From the NCBI RefSeq assembly GCF_001625355.1, contig NZ_JSEE01000006.1:62001-126000 (forward strand): 64,000 nt of DNA, given 5' to 3'. How positions within the stretch are numbered: position 1 is the stretch's first letter; every line of letters begins with the position of its first letter. The notes beneath the pieces were generated by a model that saw nothing but the letters and a program-made list of their open reading frames with translations, did not search any database and was not told where the DNA came from. The position numbers were made by a program, and so were the translations under genes. The DNA is from Marinomonas sp. TW1 (GTDB lineage Bacteria; Pseudomonadota; Gammaproteobacteria; Pseudomonadales; Marinomonadaceae). This document shows, piece after piece, positions 63,893-64,000 of this stretch.

Positions 63893-64000
63893 TATTTTAT
63901 TTTTTAGATTGGCGATTCATCACTAGAGTGCAATGGTGTTATTCCAATAGAAGGTTTATCCATTAATAAAATCGGACCTTAACCTCGAATTTGATGATTA
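63893..64000. other. Right window edge, no gene seen
   Basis: These last 108 bases are AT-rich, with no open frame that could be assigned. They may hold the promoter of the receptor or the end of a gene beyond the window. Confidence 0.4.

Overview
The window reads as one stretch of a chromosome from a marine gammaproteobacterium, most like Marinomonas or a close Oceanospirillales relative. The basis is the style of the core proteins (GlnA, IlvC, GshA, ThiI, GpmI and SecB of gammaproteobacterial type), a moderate GC content and the mix of TRAP, Liv and Fec transporters. This assignment comes from family recognition, not from a database search. I see no rRNA, tRNA, CRISPR array, insertion sequence or phage gene. 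Genes are dense and intact, and most of the window looks like ordinary core chromosome carrying catabolic islands.

Layout. 1-2009: the end of an AraC regulator, a LysE exporter, a small membrane protein and an isochorismatase-like hydrolase. 2016-5635: a fecBCDE ferric-dicitrate-type ABC importer with a Fur-like box. 5754-10375: a gluconate locus (TRAP transporter dctPQM, gntK, gntR) marked by three GntR-type palindromes. 10660-16301: a CNMP/CBS/nucleotidyltransferase protein overlapping an exonuclease, an LpxH-like phosphoesterase, an EAL-CBS-GGDEF protein and a 60-residue protein with its own promoter. 16409-18763: pobR/pobA for 4-hydroxybenzoate. 18855-22364: three outer-membrane lipoprotein genes (LPP20, LpoB, COG3014) plus an unlisted 40-codon gene. 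22487-34925: the secB-grxC-rhodanese / gpmI-envC-ctpA-yibQ block, split by a lysine/pipecolate catabolic island (DUF1338 HglS-like, AmaB-like, AmaA-like and two LysR regulators).

35372-45789 is a nitrogen region. It holds livKHMGF, tsaC, yaeH, ntrC, ntrB and glnA. glnA and livK each have a sigma-54 promoter and share a 17-bp NtrC-like box (16 of 17 bases identical), so branched-chain amino-acid uptake is probably part of the Ntr regulon. 46122-53149: thiI, modF, ilvC/ilvY and sotB. 53146-56301: a membrane diguanylate cyclase paired with a periplasmic 5'-nucleotidase-like protein whose metal-binding residues are nearly all replaced. This is the best candidate here for an undescribed signalling module. 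56616-64000: gshA, a 2-ketogluconate locus (ptxS, kguK and a kguD/ghrB-like reductase) whose operator fills the promoter spacer, and a TonB-dependent siderophore receptor behind a perfect Fur palindrome.

The genes link in three ways. Gluconate and 2-ketogluconate use are served by two separately repressed loci that converge on 6-phosphogluconate. Iron uptake is represented by fecBCDE and the receptor at opposite ends, both with Fur-type sites. Nitrogen assimilation is tied together by NtrBC and sigma-54.
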